Shown piece after piece: positions 24,801-35,392 of a stretch of DNA of 64,000 bases (position 1 is its first letter; each line of letters starts with the position of its first letter). The position numbers were made by a program, and so were the translations under genes. The stretch lies in assembly GCA_032622095.1 (NCBI GenBank), contig CP136069.1, positions 36,802,194 through 36,866,193 of the forward strand. The letters run 5' to 3'. A model generated the notes under the pieces. It did not search any database and was not told the origin of the DNA. It worked only from the letters and a program-made list of their open reading frames with translations. This DNA is from Siphonodentalium dalli. Taxonomy: Eukaryota; Mollusca; Scaphopoda; Gadilida; Siphonodentaliidae.

Positions 24801-25396
24801 GATTTCTCAAATTGACCATTGAAATCCCCCATTACTATTACATTACCATATGGTTTGTACATATCACAAATATCGCCAAGTGTTTTCGTGTATTCTTCAT
24901 AAAATTCGACCGAGTAATTTGTAGAAGGCAGGTATACCTGCAAAATATATAGAAAACATGTATCTGTTATTCTGATTTGTATTCCTATTATTCTGTCATC
25001 TTCTATTGCAAGCGGACTAATACGTTCAGTGAGTCTGGAGTGCCATAACAGCGCAACCCCACCACTCGGCCTCCCTCTTTTATTTGGGATCCTTTGGCGG
25101 GAATCGCACACTGCATGGTATTCATAAGACTTGTCGAGCGAACCAAAAAAATTTATATCACATTGATAGAGCCAGTGCTCACTCAGGCCTATTATGTCAT
25201 GTATACCACTCCGGAGCAATTTGCTCAAGTAATATCCAGATGACATAACGCCTGTTGCATTCCATGTAATCATATTAAGATTAGCGGTTCCCATTGCGCC
25301 GTTATAATTGATTTGTGACAAGCCAGTGTTGTGATTTCGTATACCGCTTAAATACACACATAATGTGAATGCTAATAGTGCAACAATTTTGCACAT
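21806..25396 (-). CDS. LINE ORF2: APE endonuclease-reverse transcriptase
   Basis: 1196 residues. It nicks target DNA and reverse-transcribes the LINE RNA at the nick. Endonuclease, residues about 38-280: TWNATG (N45), LSEHW (E73), VYLPS (Y155), GDFNGQF (D191, N193), TIVDHIL (D245, H246) and SNHRPV (S271-H273, where SDH is usual). A linker with PFWNEHL follows. Reverse transcriptase, about 560-860: SYRAITLMP, motif A FLDVWKAFDTVW (D673), motif B RQGGILSPL, motif C HADDM (D773, D774; the usual Y/F-A-D-D first residue is His). The C-terminus has a C-x2-C-x9-H-x4-C zinc-knuckle-like motif (C1098, C1101, H1111, C1116). The start is uncertain: residues 1-34 include a hydrophobic stretch unlike an endonuclease, and Met35 (MGTANLNMITW) is an equally good start. 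It sits 44 bp after ORF1 and is probably translated from the same RNA. Confidence 0.95.
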   Translation of the reverse strand: MCKIVALLAFTLCVYLSGIRNHNTGLSQINYNGAMGTANLNMITWNATGVMSSGYYLSKLLRSGIHDIIGLSEHWLYQCDINFFGSLDKSYEYHAVCDSRQRIPNKRGRPSGGVALLWHSRLTERISPLAIEDDRIIGIQIRITDTCFLYILQVYLPSTNYSVEFYEEYTKTLGDICDMYKPYGNVIVMGDFNGQFEKSDERNMAFKRLVKRIEMVSVNYNYCHDCPRSTCVPFGDGIFEGTIVDHILIPTTLIPFTREVHVLDDDAINVSNHRPVTLSMNVGLRDGHKTEDTEKRVIVDWKKAKSQPEILENYKQILDSELNSFDKLDKQEKDACIIYDSIVNAISNASQTTLPNKKYNKRLKPFWNEHLKTMHTNMRTLRKIWVNEGRPRADTHSESYTNYKLAKCNFRREYRKASVQYLAEQNNEIDERAQIDQNYLFRVLHTKRQKNHLDMNAFFSYGGQTLRHDNEIAEGWASYFEKLYSPLYRPAFDNKHFNYVNEFVTRITTSDQNDDNENDILFTVTPHELLSVYRSLSFGKATGWDGISNEHLIYGSHKLTQTVSNLMTVLIQTQTVPPQMKRGIIITLYKGGSKSRTDFDSYRAITLMPTLYKILEKILQSRIELYAPKLLNIHPLQHGFQKGISATMTSYIMKECIAYVSESKQKLYSLFLDVWKAFDTVWVNGLLYKLHTCGFRGNLFRLMRDLLINVTCSIRHNNVFSRWFDVRQGARQGGILSPLYYMIYVDELIHILANSPFGLNMLGVNCTSPTHADDMVLLSLSKSGLSALCDICYDYSNKWRYRYNPNKCAVVVFNETKSEFSRQDRLWNLGTSDVKETTNITHLGIYLDKYDFNGIFTEHICDKTRSTFMMLNNAGLYPGGMTPTSCSLIYSSVVIPKGLYGSELLWNLNQKHVDRLERTHRFCLKYYQGLHRRTKTVIAQGLVGTSSMVSLIEKRKMSFFGSLCNLKSSKTVKQVFLTRLYQYIVGTTCSSSSYMSDIIDTLNKYDMTEALENYIENSIFPKKSTWKCAINESWSKVNREYWDMSVNEDTRLVRFSAIHPTLCMSRLWENCRIYPAHKKSYLLIARLICILETNEETCVLCDNKHKDLVKHVLIECSSICDYRNTFEFELLNLFHVDIYMQYDKLDVESKTRVLLTGLHENIYCAPEEENKLIDFFVNKAAFLWRVYVDRLTPSPD

Positions 25397-25440
25397 ACTG
25401 GACCAGATAACATGCTATACACAAATAAATAATAGTTGGA

Positions 25441-27006
25441 TTAATCACTGTATTTATGCACCCACATTCTGCAGATTGCGCCACGTGGCCAGAATCGAGG
25501 TGCGAGAACACAGTCGAGATCCTCATCACATATATTGATGCGAGCACAGTTACCTCTGAGCATTCTAATAACAGTGAAGCGAGCGTCTTTATAAAGGAGA
25601 TGTTTCTTTATGTCGTGAATTGTCACTGAATCAGCGAATCCTCCGAGGTACACTTGGGAAGTTTTAATTGGACCGTCGTGTTTGTTGAAGTAATAATAGT
25701 CATCCTGTGAATCATCAGCATAGTGAGCCGATGCCTGACGGGTGTACTTGTTTTTATTTAACGGGACTTCTGAGTGATAGCTCACGTCATTTGGTTCATT
25801 AGAATGATTGCTCGCCTCTGAATAATCATCTCGGTCACATGACTCTTCCGCATAGTTCATCATTGCATTCAATGTTTCTGAAATGTCCCGTTGTGTCTTG
25901 GTAACTTCTCCCATCGAGCTGCTCACACATTCAACGAATGTTTGAAGATTATTGGTAACCGTAGTCGTGAAGTTACGAAATTCCTCTTTCATTATATTGA
26001 CGTTGTGTTTTATGGTTTCATTCATCATTTTGTCACATGAGTGAGTCGGTTGAACATGTTTCTTATTTACAATGTCTCTGAGTGTTGCAATTTGTCCCTC
26101 AAAACTCTTTTGTTTTTTGTCAAATTCCTCGAGTCCTTGTACTATATTACACATATCACGTTTAACATCACCAATTTCACTTTTGACTTTCTTCACTCCA
26201 GTATATTTGTCATCTTGTATGCGTTCTATTGTCAACTTCTCTTGTTCTATTTTATCGTCGATTGTTTTAATTTTGGTGTATATGCGAGAAACATCCACCT
26301 TCAACTGGTCAACATCTTCAGTTATTCCAAGTTTTTCTTCTATTTTGTCAAGTCGTGATTCCAAGTGTTTCACCGACACATCAATATTGGGAATACGTTC
26401 ATTGAAATCTCGATGAAATGTTTCATTCTCAACTTTGATCAGAGAAATATCTCGTAAAATCTTGGTGATAGAATTGTTCAAATTCACATTCACAATGACG
26501 TCATCATCATCGTTGATCATACCCGAGATTGATGGGCGACTGACACTTTTATACTTTCCTCCTTTACTAATAATCTCTCCAATTGTGTCTGCATCCTTGT
26601 CAACCATGAATTTCATCAATCTGTAGATATCGACAGCCATTCTCATATTCCTTGTATTTTTATCTGTTATGTGGTCGCCTGTGTGGTTACGAATCACACG
26701 TTGTTTCATTGACGCAGATGACTCATATGGAAATAAATCGTCAGATTTCACATTCATGAACACGTTGTCCCGCAATGTTTCGAGTAGTTTGTCTTGATTT
26801 GCGACAAAGTCTATTATGGTACCAGTAAAAACATCTTGTGTAGTCGAGTTAATGAATTGTAGCACAGATCGAAGATTGCCGAGAGTTCTGGTATTATCTT
26901 CTGGTTTGCGGGTATATTGTTGCGATTCGATGCTGTCATACCACGTGGATAAACATTCATCCAGAGACCGCTGGTCACTACCACTCAGGTTACCGTTATC
27001 ACCCAT
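25441..27006 (-). CDS. LINE ORF1: coiled-coil RNA-binding protein
   Basis: 521 residues, acidic and lysine-rich. Seen: a polar N-terminal region (1-160), a heptad-rich predicted coiled coil at about 205-310 (LESRLDKIEEKLG and following), a low-complexity Ser/Asp/Tyr-rich stretch (385-440), and a compact C-terminal block (450-516) starting QVYLGGF and ending near FWPRGAICRMWV. A coiled coil followed by a small RNA-binding fold is the known plan of LINE ORF1 proteins, which trimerise and coat the element RNA; the C-terminal block resembles the RRM-like or C-terminal domain seen in many invertebrate LINEs, but that is a judgement by eye. No CCHC knuckle is present. The ATG at 27006 is the first of an open frame. 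Confidence 0.85.
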   Translation of the reverse strand: MGDNGNLSGSDQRSLDECLSTWYDSIESQQYTRKPEDNTRTLGNLRSVLQFINSTTQDVFTGTIIDFVANQDKLLETLRDNVFMNVKSDDLFPYESSASMKQRVIRNHTGDHITDKNTRNMRMAVDIYRLMKFMVDKDADTIGEIISKGGKYKSVSRPSISGMINDDDDVIVNVNLNNSITKILRDISLIKVENETFHRDFNERIPNIDVSVKHLESRLDKIEEKLGITEDVDQLKVDVSRIYTKIKTIDDKIEQEKLTIERIQDDKYTGVKKVKSEIGDVKRDMCNIVQGLEEFDKKQKSFEGQIATLRDIVNKKHVQPTHSCDKMMNETIKHNVNIMKEEFRNFTTTVTNNLQTFVECVSSSMGEVTKTQRDISETLNAMMNYAEESCDRDDYSEASNHSNEPNDVSYHSEVPLNKNKYTRQASAHYADDSQDDYYYFNKHDGPIKTSQVYLGGFADSVTIHDIKKHLLYKDARFTVIRMLRGNCARINICDEDLDCVLAPRFWPRGAICRMWVHKYSD

Positions 27007-27429
27007 TGTCTTTCAATATAATACACACGGTGACGACGATTTACTATATATAGGGGAATCCCCTGGTACGACACCAGCGATCCATAGTACTATAGTTAGT
27101 CATGCATGAAATTTTCACACGGCGAGAGTTCCTTCACTGCGAACATACATCGTGAGTACAGTTCATAAACAATAATGAGTAGGGCTAGAAAACATGGTGG
27201 CGCTGACAAAATCAATTATGAGCTCATTCACTTCGATAATAAAAATGTTTCCATACCGCTGATTGAATTTTGAAATCGATCTCCTTCGATTTCAACATCA
27301 TTCGTACAGGAAAAACAACACAAGAAGTCCGTGTAAATCATATGTCCATAGCACTCTGTTGTTTAGAACAAAAAACGTTAATTTGTGGAGCACAAAATTA
27401 TGCGACCTATTGTTTACACCGGAAGTCAA
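27007..27429 (-). promoter_or_regulatory. LINE 5' region, presumed internal promoter
   Basis: 423 bp between the ORF1 start and the right direct repeat. LINEs carry their promoter inside the 5' untranslated region, so one is expected here; I see no decisive core motif. Near 27265-27300 a short palindromic stretch 'gaaatcgatctccttcgatttc' type structure occurs. Confidence 0.5.
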
Positions 27430-29420
27430 TTTTGATAGTTTGTTTTCCAACCAGTCTTTGGTGTCAAATAAAGCAGAAAATTGTCTTGCTTTTTGGTAAA
27501 ATGTTTGGACAGAAATGGCCTTAGTTTTCCAAATTGCCAACCATGTTGGGGTAATTGGTAATATAAACAGCTAGAAAGTTTCAACCCAAGTTTAATCCTT
27601 TACAAAGACTATCTATTCGCGTTACATGTAAGTAACAAACTATCAGCATCCAGTTGTCAAACAGTTAAATGCTTAACTTTATCAAGGTATCGTATTAACG
27701 CAACCATTCGGCAATTGATGTTGCCTCTGTCAACATTTAAATGTACTGACGACCAAATACGAACTATCAGCATCAATATCACAAGTGTTAAAAAAATAAA
27801 CAGAAACATGTTTCAAGCATCAAGTCATCACATCCTGGGTAAGGTAACAAAGCAGTAGATGGCCTTTCCCTCATTCAACGTCCACACTTCGTTTATTGTT
27901 TAGATACTATCTCTTGGCTAATACACCCCTGGACAAGTGGTCCTGCTAATGTGATGTGCTGGTGGTGGGTCCTGCTAAATTTATATGATACTGTTAGGGC
28001 AAATTGATGCCGTTAAGGAATAGCCATTATGTGTATAGAACATTCAAAAACATATTTCGAAATACTTTAGTACTGGTTGTATAAGTTGTTGCAAATTGAC
28101 ATAACTCAAGATAGTTATTCACATCGTTTTGCAAACTCCTGCGCAGTCGTTATTATTTTTTTTTCAAAAATATGAATGTTCTTGAATGTTTCATACATAC
28201 ACTGGGTTTTTCGTTCGGATTAGTCAAAGCCGCAAAAATAAAAATTTAAAACAATTGATGGTACCTTTTCGAAATAGTATCATTTTGCCCTACCAGCATC
28301 ATATCAATTCAACAGGACCACATGACCAGGGATGTATATATCCCATAGGGATTCTCAAACAAAACATAAGAATGTGCTGCTGATTGTCGCCTGCTCACCA
28401 CTATGTGGGGCTCACTATGGGCTGACCAATGATGTATGCATCCCATATGGATCCTCAAAAACAATTATATATTATTATTAGACACCTGAAATTACATTTG
28501 ACAGCGATGGCGATTTACGTCTTATCCAATAAATAGTTTCTCCTGTAGGACGTGTGATTTGTGATCTGACAGTTTTCAACATGTGTAGAGACTGTTACTT
28601 CGGAAGTCGTTCTATCGCCGGTATTGTGATTGTTCTTGACTGATTTGTTAGGTTCCTTATGATTAAAAATTATCATTTCGGGACAAAATCACGCATAATT
28701 ATATATATCTTGAATGTATTATACTATCCTGAATGAATGAGGCTGCAGGAGTGCCGTGTTATCGAAACCTGAACTATGGATCACAATTAACTCGCAATTA
28801 GCGAGTTAAAGCACAAATATCAACATGTTATCACTGACAATCAAGCCACGTAAACGTAATTCCTTTGTTTTATAAAATATGAAACACATTCAGAACACGA
28901 ACACTGATTATGAAGTATACCTGCGTTATTCTTCTGTAAAATAGCTGAGAAAATATCCAGATGGGTGTTCATACTTTGGAATAGTAGCCTGGTAATCAAT
29001 ACGTGTGGGTGTTACGGTTCTATTATTTTTGCCATTGGCAAATTTGTCAAGTGGCAGTGCGAACCCTGGTCGCAACATGCCAGAACTGGGTTACCACGAC
29101 GTACACACATATACAATTACAGATTTGATCTGTGCTTGCCCACATTAATGTCGCTTTTGTTGTACTGGGGAGTATTTCCGATGTCGATGGCCACAGCATA
29201 ATTATGTTATTGTGATCACTGATAGTGATACTGGTAATTGACAAGATCACGCATCATGAATACTAAATGATGACATGGCGTTGCCGCGACGTTAGGAGTA
29301 TTAATGTTGTACATGCATAAACTTCTGTTTAACGATTTTCGTATTGTCATGCTGTTTTGGATGCATTCAAATCTTACTTCTTGTCCTTCGTGCGAACCCT
29401 CATTCCTCCATTGATATTAT
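27430..29420. repeat. 1,991-bp direct repeat, right copy, abutting LINE 5' end
   Basis: Exact-offset partner of 19204-21194. Left neighbour differs ('ccggaagtcaa' of the LINE versus 'gttgaaattag'), and right neighbour differs ('gagtagcag' versus the LINE tail). Removing the LINE and one copy would leave a single uninterrupted segment between 'gttgaaattag' and 'gagtagcag'. Confidence 0.93.
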
Positions 29421-29989
29421 GAGTAGCAGTTTAGCCGTCATTTGTCAAAAGCAATGTGATTTTTTGTGCGAAAGTGCGAAAATCTTCGGCAAACTTCACC
29501 TTGTTGCTTGTCTGGCTCTATAATTGGCTACCAAATATCTTCTTCAACTGTTGTTCGTAACTCGGCACACAATGCTTACCTCAGTGATGTGCATACTCCG
29601 TCTTGAAAACTTTGCGTGTTCTTTCTATTAATTGTTATTGAACTCATTAGATTACACCAAATCAGTTTCGTGTATTTGTGAAATTCTTTTGTCCACTCAT
29701 CAATAACTATAATCACATAATTTATATTCCGTCTTTATTTTGTGAATATAATGAATCAAATGATTAAATGTTGGGAACTATTCTTTTGTTTCGCCGATGT
29801 TCCGACGTTGGATTTCCTTGGTAACCGTCATTCTTAAATTCGCTGCCACCCGCCACCACAGACGTAGCCCCCAGTGCCACGCATCCTGTACATATATCCA
29901 TGTATTTCAGGTATATATGGGTAATACATTATATTTCAAGCAGTTTCTAATATAATTAGTTGAAACTTCACATGTATATAGACATAGAT
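29421..29989. other. No recognisable gene
   Basis: Non-coding by eye; unique sequence resumes immediately after the direct repeat. Confidence 0.5.
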
Positions 29990-30450
29990 ATACCCTGTCA
30001 AATGTCGCCGTGGACACGCCCACCAAGGTCACGTGACATTGGCGGCCATCTTGGATTAGTGGCTATTTGCCGGTATATGTACAGTTTGTGTGGGTATGAA
30101 TGGGTGTGTTGTTTGTTTTCTAATTTTCAACCCAATTATACGATGTCCAACAGTAATGTACACGGGAGTAACCTATATGAACCCACTTTGGACATAAAAT
30201 AGGTCACGTGACCTTGGCGTCCATCTAGGATTTATGCAAGTTGCCACCTATTTGTAGCAAAATGGGATACAATGGCGCACTTTGTTGCGTTCGTGCTTTT
30301 GTTGCTTGAATATTCCCTGATAGGTACAATTCCAAATATAGATATATATATAACCATACCCATATGTATATATACCTGCAGGGGAACATATGACCCTGCT
30401 CCGCCCCTTATAATTCACGTGATCTTGACGGCCATCTTGAATTTCAGGAA
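29990..30450. repeat. Degenerate repeats with CACGTGA and GGCSGCCATCTTG motifs
   Basis: Three diverged units about 175-210 bp apart, marked by 'gtcacgtgacattggcggcc' (about 30029), 'gtcacgtgaccttggcgtcc' (30203) and 'ttcacgtgatcttgacggcc' (30412), each followed by 'atcttgga' or a variant. The palindromic CACGTG and the CAAGATGGC (reverse CCATCTTG) words resemble E-box and YY1-type sites, but a chance or repeat origin is enough to explain them. Confidence 0.65.
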
Positions 30451-30603
30451 AATTGGGTTTTACGATGATTTATGTGAATTATATGGGTCACGCGGGCGTA
30501 CGCATGGTCAACTCACCAGCATAATTAATTTAGTTGCCTGTTATCACCACTGGAAAACAATACAATAGACAAGGGTTGTTCAAAACCAGTAAAGGTGTAT
30601 ATT

Positions 30604-31383
30604 AAATAATAGGTATAAGTATCTTATGCGCCGCAGGCGCCCCTCGACCATTAGAGTATAGCGGTTAGTTACCCACCCTATCCCTATCCCGCCACCCATA
30701 GTATCTTATGCGCCATAGGCGCCCCTATAGAGACTGCTGCCCACATAAATAATAGGTATAAGTATCTTATACGCCGCAGACGCCCCTCGATCATTAGAGT
30801 ATAGAGGTTAGTTTCCCACCCACTTCCCAGTCCCGCCACCCATAGTATCTTATGCGCCGCAGGCGCCCCTATATAGGATACTGCCACACAAATAATAGGT
30901 ATAAGTATCTTATGCGCCGCATGCGCCCCTCGATCATTAGAGTGTAGAGGTTAGTTACCCACCCACCTCCCCATCCCGCCACCTATAGTATCTTATGCAC
31001 CGCAGGCGCCCCCATAGAGGCTACTTCCACATAAATAATAGGTATAAGTATCTTAGACGCCACAGGCGCCCATCGGTCATTAGAGTATAGAGGTTAGTTA
31101 GCCACCCACCACCCCATCCCGACACACATATTACCTTATGCGCCGCAGGCGCCCCTATAGATGCTACTGCCCACATAAATAATAGGTATAAGTATCTTAT
31201 GCGCCACAGGCGCCCCTCGATCATTAGATTATAGAGGTTAGTTACCCACCCACCACCCCATCCCGCCATCCATAGTATCTTATGCGCCGCAGGCGCCCCT
31301 ATAGAGGCTACTGCCAACATAAATAATAGGTATAAGTAACTTATGCGCCTCAGGAGCCCTTCGATCATTAGAGTATAGAGGTA
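30604..31383. repeat. 143-bp satellite, about 5.5 units
   Basis: 'aataataggtataagtatct' starts units near 30605, 30748, 30891, 31033, 31178 and 31321 (spacing 142-145 bp). Each unit contains the quasi-palindrome GCGCCGCAGGCGCC twice, once before 'cctcgatcattagag' and once before 'cctatagaggctactgcc', so the unit is itself a half-unit pair. Long overlapping frames on the minus strand are products of the repetition, not genes. Confidence 0.93.
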
Positions 31384-34300
31384 ATACCAATAACTTCTTC
31401 AGTCTTGAGTCTTCTGCGAGCAGCCATTTTCGACTGATAACCACGTGCTAACAACAATGACGCAATATTCCGGCTCTGACTGTACTCCCATAACGTCAGA
31501 AATAGCATGACCTTGAGGATATTGTCGCTTTAAATTGTTCGCGAGCAACAGTACTACAGATAAATACATTGTACACTATCAAGCATGCCGGAAAGAATAG
31601 AGTTATATCCCATACATTAGACTACATACCAAATTCGCAAAAAATGCGCGATTGGCAGCGTCTTCGAAGTTCGCATTTATGCGCGTTTGGCAGCGAAAGA
31701 AACACTGAAAATAAATCGATCTAAGTTATAAATTCGGTTTGTCGGCTTCGAGCTCTGACGAAAACGTCTATAGAAATTAAAGACAAGCTCCAAATGTCAA
31801 ATAGGAAAACTATAATTGTGTTTCGAGTAAAATATTTTTAATAATCGAATGAAATATGTAGACAAAACTATTACGGGACAATTCCCATTTCCAAATTTCA
31901 GCACTTTTGTCATGTTTTATGAAAAAAATCAGGAAATTTACAATGGGTTCGCCTTTCATGTTCATGGTATTACAATTTATAATGGAGTATAAATCCCCTT
32001 TGCTGAAAAAGACATTTATATTTGCCACTGACCACTTCAAACAGTTATGCTAATTATTACGAAATTCGAGGTGGAAATAGAGTCTAAGTCAACCATAGCA
32101 ATTGATAAGTGACGTTAATTTTTATTGGTAATTGATAAGTAACGTTAATTTGTATTGGTCTGCGACATACACATTCGCAAAACCGAGAACACGACGAAGT
32201 AGATTCGTCAGTCTCCGACATCTGTATTTAGTAATCAATTACTATATATATAATCTATTTACATATTTCCCGCCAAGACTGCGAATAGTATAGCGTAGAT
32301 CTCGCGTACACGTATATGAATAATGCTCGCATCGTATGTGGCTCGCTGTTAAATATGGTAATACAGAATCAAGTTTCCATACTGGCCAGATCCTCAAAAG
32401 GTGTACATGGCTGTACACTATCCCGTTGTTTAAACTAATTTTGAACTTTAGTTTTGTGTGGCACCACCATGTAAATTGTAGGATTGCAACTTGGAGAACA
32501 AGTGCTCAGTGTTGTATATATAATGTAATCTAAACAAACAATTTAGTATCTGTCCCGACCATTGTGTTCAGAATACATATATGTTCTGATTCACGATATA
32601 TATCCTCCGTTTAGATCGTACACTACAGTCATGATGATCCTTATACCGACTGAGCCACTGAGGACCCCTATATATCCATTGACTAAGATACACTTATGAT
32701 TTCAAAGAGCTAATGTTGGTGGATGCTGGAAACAAATTGAGCGAGCAATGCTGCAATATGATTCCATCGAATACAAAAAAACGGTTATTTTAGTTTTGTT
32801 AAAGGAAATGGAAATATATAGAAGTGTCTTTTCAATGAGCTTTAAAGAGAGTTTATGTTGTGTAAGATATAACTTCGATCACATACGAGTCAGAAACTTA
32901 GCACACGGCGTCCTGGTTGCTGCCCTCGAATATACTTCTGTAATACTCTATTTAGTGATCCTTGGAATCCATTGGGGCTGTTAAAGTATCAGGAATATGT
33001 CATGCACTTGATAGCACTGGTGCGAGATGAGTGCAGAACGCCAGCGTCAGAGATTGTCTGAATAATAAAACACTGTTAGTCATTGATTTCTGTCCAATTA
33101 GTACTCATTCCATATGACAGTGATGGCTTACGATACTCGTTCAACTTACACTGAAATACCAATGTAAACCACAATCATGTTATTGTGATATTCGTTTATG
33201 TGAGCTAAAGACTCGAGTATATCCGAACAATATCTCATATCGGCTCTCAAATGCTTCCTTAGAAATAAGTTTAGCGCTGTTCTTGCTCTATTCAGCCGCG
33301 AAATTCCTTTTCTCCGTCAGTTGAGGGGCTTAAAAGTCTTGATATGCATTGACGCACGACATACTTTATTGCGATTGTCTTTTCTGTGAGTAAACGATTC
33401 GAGCACATGCAAGTCATACCTTTATCTCATGGACTCCCGAATGCACCATAGAAAGAAGTTGAGGGGTGCTGATTGCTCTATTCAGTCGAGAGACCCCCGT
33501 CCTTAGTGTAATCAATCGAATGCGTAAAAAGAAACTTCCGTCTGTGTTATCAATTGTGGGCTTCAAATAGTCGAGAACACACCGCTTGATAGATGCTGAC
33601 CCATAACAGTGTTCGGAAAATGAGAACACGAGACACCACTAACTGCAACGAAATCGTTTACGAAAATGTTCACATATAACACTGGACAGGCGGATAAATT
33701 AAGAAACAATAAGCATAGAAACGTTTTGCAGAAGCCATACCAAAACATTTATTTTCTAAAGTGTGGAATTCAGTTAATTCCAAACTAAAATGTAAATTTA
33801 ATTACACACTTAAACAGTCATTGTCTATGGCACCAATATGAGGATATTCTCAATCGGTTACTCGTTTACTACATTTTCAGTAGGCAAAATGCCCCTTGAC
33901 TCAATCATCTGAGCAAGGTTAAACGATTCAACTCTATCATAATTTAGTATGTACTCATGTTATCCCAGAGAGCCCTGTGTCACATGCACGGCGTTGTCAG
34001 TGAATGTTATACAGGACTGTTGCAATAATCATCCAATATTTTTGTTACAATATTTCGAACTTGTCCGAAATCTCACTATTATAGGACACCATTGTTCAAA
34101 ATTCAAAATTCAAAATTCAACTATTTATCCATACAATACGTTTACCAAACAATTGTCCAAGATGAGACACTTTTGTTTTGTCAGAAGAGCAACTGTTACA
34201 GTCGAATACGGAGTAATACCACACACAGTTCCATGAAAGTGAGTAGCGTCGGAACAGACACAGAGCATGCAGAGAGACATCTCGTCTTATATGCCGTATT

Positions 34301-34384
34301 GGACGACATCTTGGATGTTAGACCTTTCTAATCCTAGATTTTAACTAAATCTTATATTTTTTGGGCCTTTGGAGGGTTCTGCAC
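31384..34384. other. Gene-less stretch with a small diverged duplication
   Basis: No supported gene. 33190-33330 and 33385-33520 are diverged tandem copies sharing 'gagtatatc/gagcacatg', 'tctcat', 'tagaaa', 'gctctattcag' and 'cccgtcctta/ccgtca' landmarks. A short direct repeat 'aattgataagtracgttaat' occurs twice near 32101 and 32131. (AATTC)n-like 'caaaattcaaaattcaa' lies at about 34099. Confidence 0.45.
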
Positions 34385-34870
34385 ATTACGATACGATACG
34401 ATACGATTTAATAAATGCAGCATGCTAACAATACAATTCATAATAAAATAATAAACAATTAATAAACAATTACATGTGAACATGGCATGTCTAGCTATAT
34501 GTATTTTATTGTGTGATGGCAAGCATAATATTCATTCAGAGCGCTTATCAAAGAAGCGCCGGACCACGTTGCGGATTTTGCTGCCTATTTCAGGGTTATC
34601 ATTTCTCATTACAGGATTAAATTTCTAATCGTTTGACACACTTGTACAATTACTGTAATATCTACCAACAATTTGGAAAAGTTCATCTCTGACATTCCAT
34701 AATGAAATGATACTCATTTTCTATATCATAATTTAAGGCACAGTCCCTTCCCCTCCTTAATTATAGGCTGATGTCTACCGTTTTCAATAGCATGTGATCA
34801 CTAACATGGCGTTTTGTAAAACTGATTCTATATTTTAAAGATGTTGTGTTTATTAAGTATGTCTCTAAGA
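34385..34870 (-). pseudogene. LINE 3' end relic with (ATCGT)n tail
   Basis: Read on the minus strand from about 34850, broken translation gives a C-ALNYDIENEYHFIMEC-type stretch (a LINE C-terminal zinc-binding pattern with the E-x-E-HF-x3-C core), then DELFQIVGRYYSN and NPEIGSKIRNVVRRFF, stop codons, and a 3' untranslated region ending in AATAAATCGTATCGTATCGT. The 3' untranslated part plus tail is repeated at 40529-40640. The upstream part is truncated, as usual for LINE copies. Confidence 0.6.
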
Positions 34871-35392
34871 CATAATCATATCAAAACAATCTATATGTTC
34901 TGAGTTTATTTTTATGGCCATCTCGTTTAGAGTCATCAAATATAGATCTCTTGAATTCTTTCACGTGTACTTGCACATGTTCTTATGACACCGCCTAGAC
35001 TAAATAAGGTTGATAAATATTGATAAGTAATACCGTTCATTGCAGGAATCTCTTACAATTTGTGGTGCCTTATAATAAGGTTAGGACAATATATCACATC
35101 TATCAAGACCTATTTAATCTGATAGCATTACTATCGACCCAAGGAGATATTACTGGTATTAATTGCTGTTGCGTTTACATAGCTGAACCCCTTTGGTTTT
35201 GATGTGCCCGTTTTATAAAGAAAAATGTCTACAACTTTACCGTCGATCACGTCCTCTCGCAAATAGGTGTATAGTCATCTTGGACTATTTGCTTCTGAAA
35301 TGCGGCGATAGTGGATATATACCGGGTATTCAGTTTTGTGTCGCGGGACACAATGAAGAGCGAAACCTAGAAAGTCCGGGATTGGTTTATTC
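34871..35392. other. No recognisable gene
   Basis: Could include further decayed LINE sequence between the two relics, but nothing is legible. Confidence 0.4.

Larger units (their letters stand above)
21195..27429 (-). mobile_element. Full-length two-ORF LINE (non-LTR retrotransposon)
   Basis: About 6.2 kb on the minus strand: a 423-bp 5' region (27429-27007), ORF1 (27006-25441), a 44-bp gap, ORF2 with APE endonuclease and reverse transcriptase (25396-21806), and a 3' region (21805-21195) containing a (TA)n tract and an AATAAA signal just before an AT-repeat tail. Both reading frames are open over their whole length, so the copy is young and potentially active. It lies exactly between two 1,991-bp direct repeats. 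Relics of the same family occur at 35393-36026, 44139-44451 and 63540-64000. The clade is not certain from motifs alone. Confidence 0.92.

Noticed and set aside
19204-29420. Reading the structure as a retroviral-type LTR element
   Set aside because: The internal proteins are APE endonuclease-RT and LINE ORF1; the repeats lack TG...CA ends, a primer-binding site or polypurine tract, and no protease or integrase is present.
30604-31383. CRISPR-like array
   Set aside because: Period of 143 bp with no unique spacers; whole units are homologous, so it is a satellite in eukaryotic DNA.
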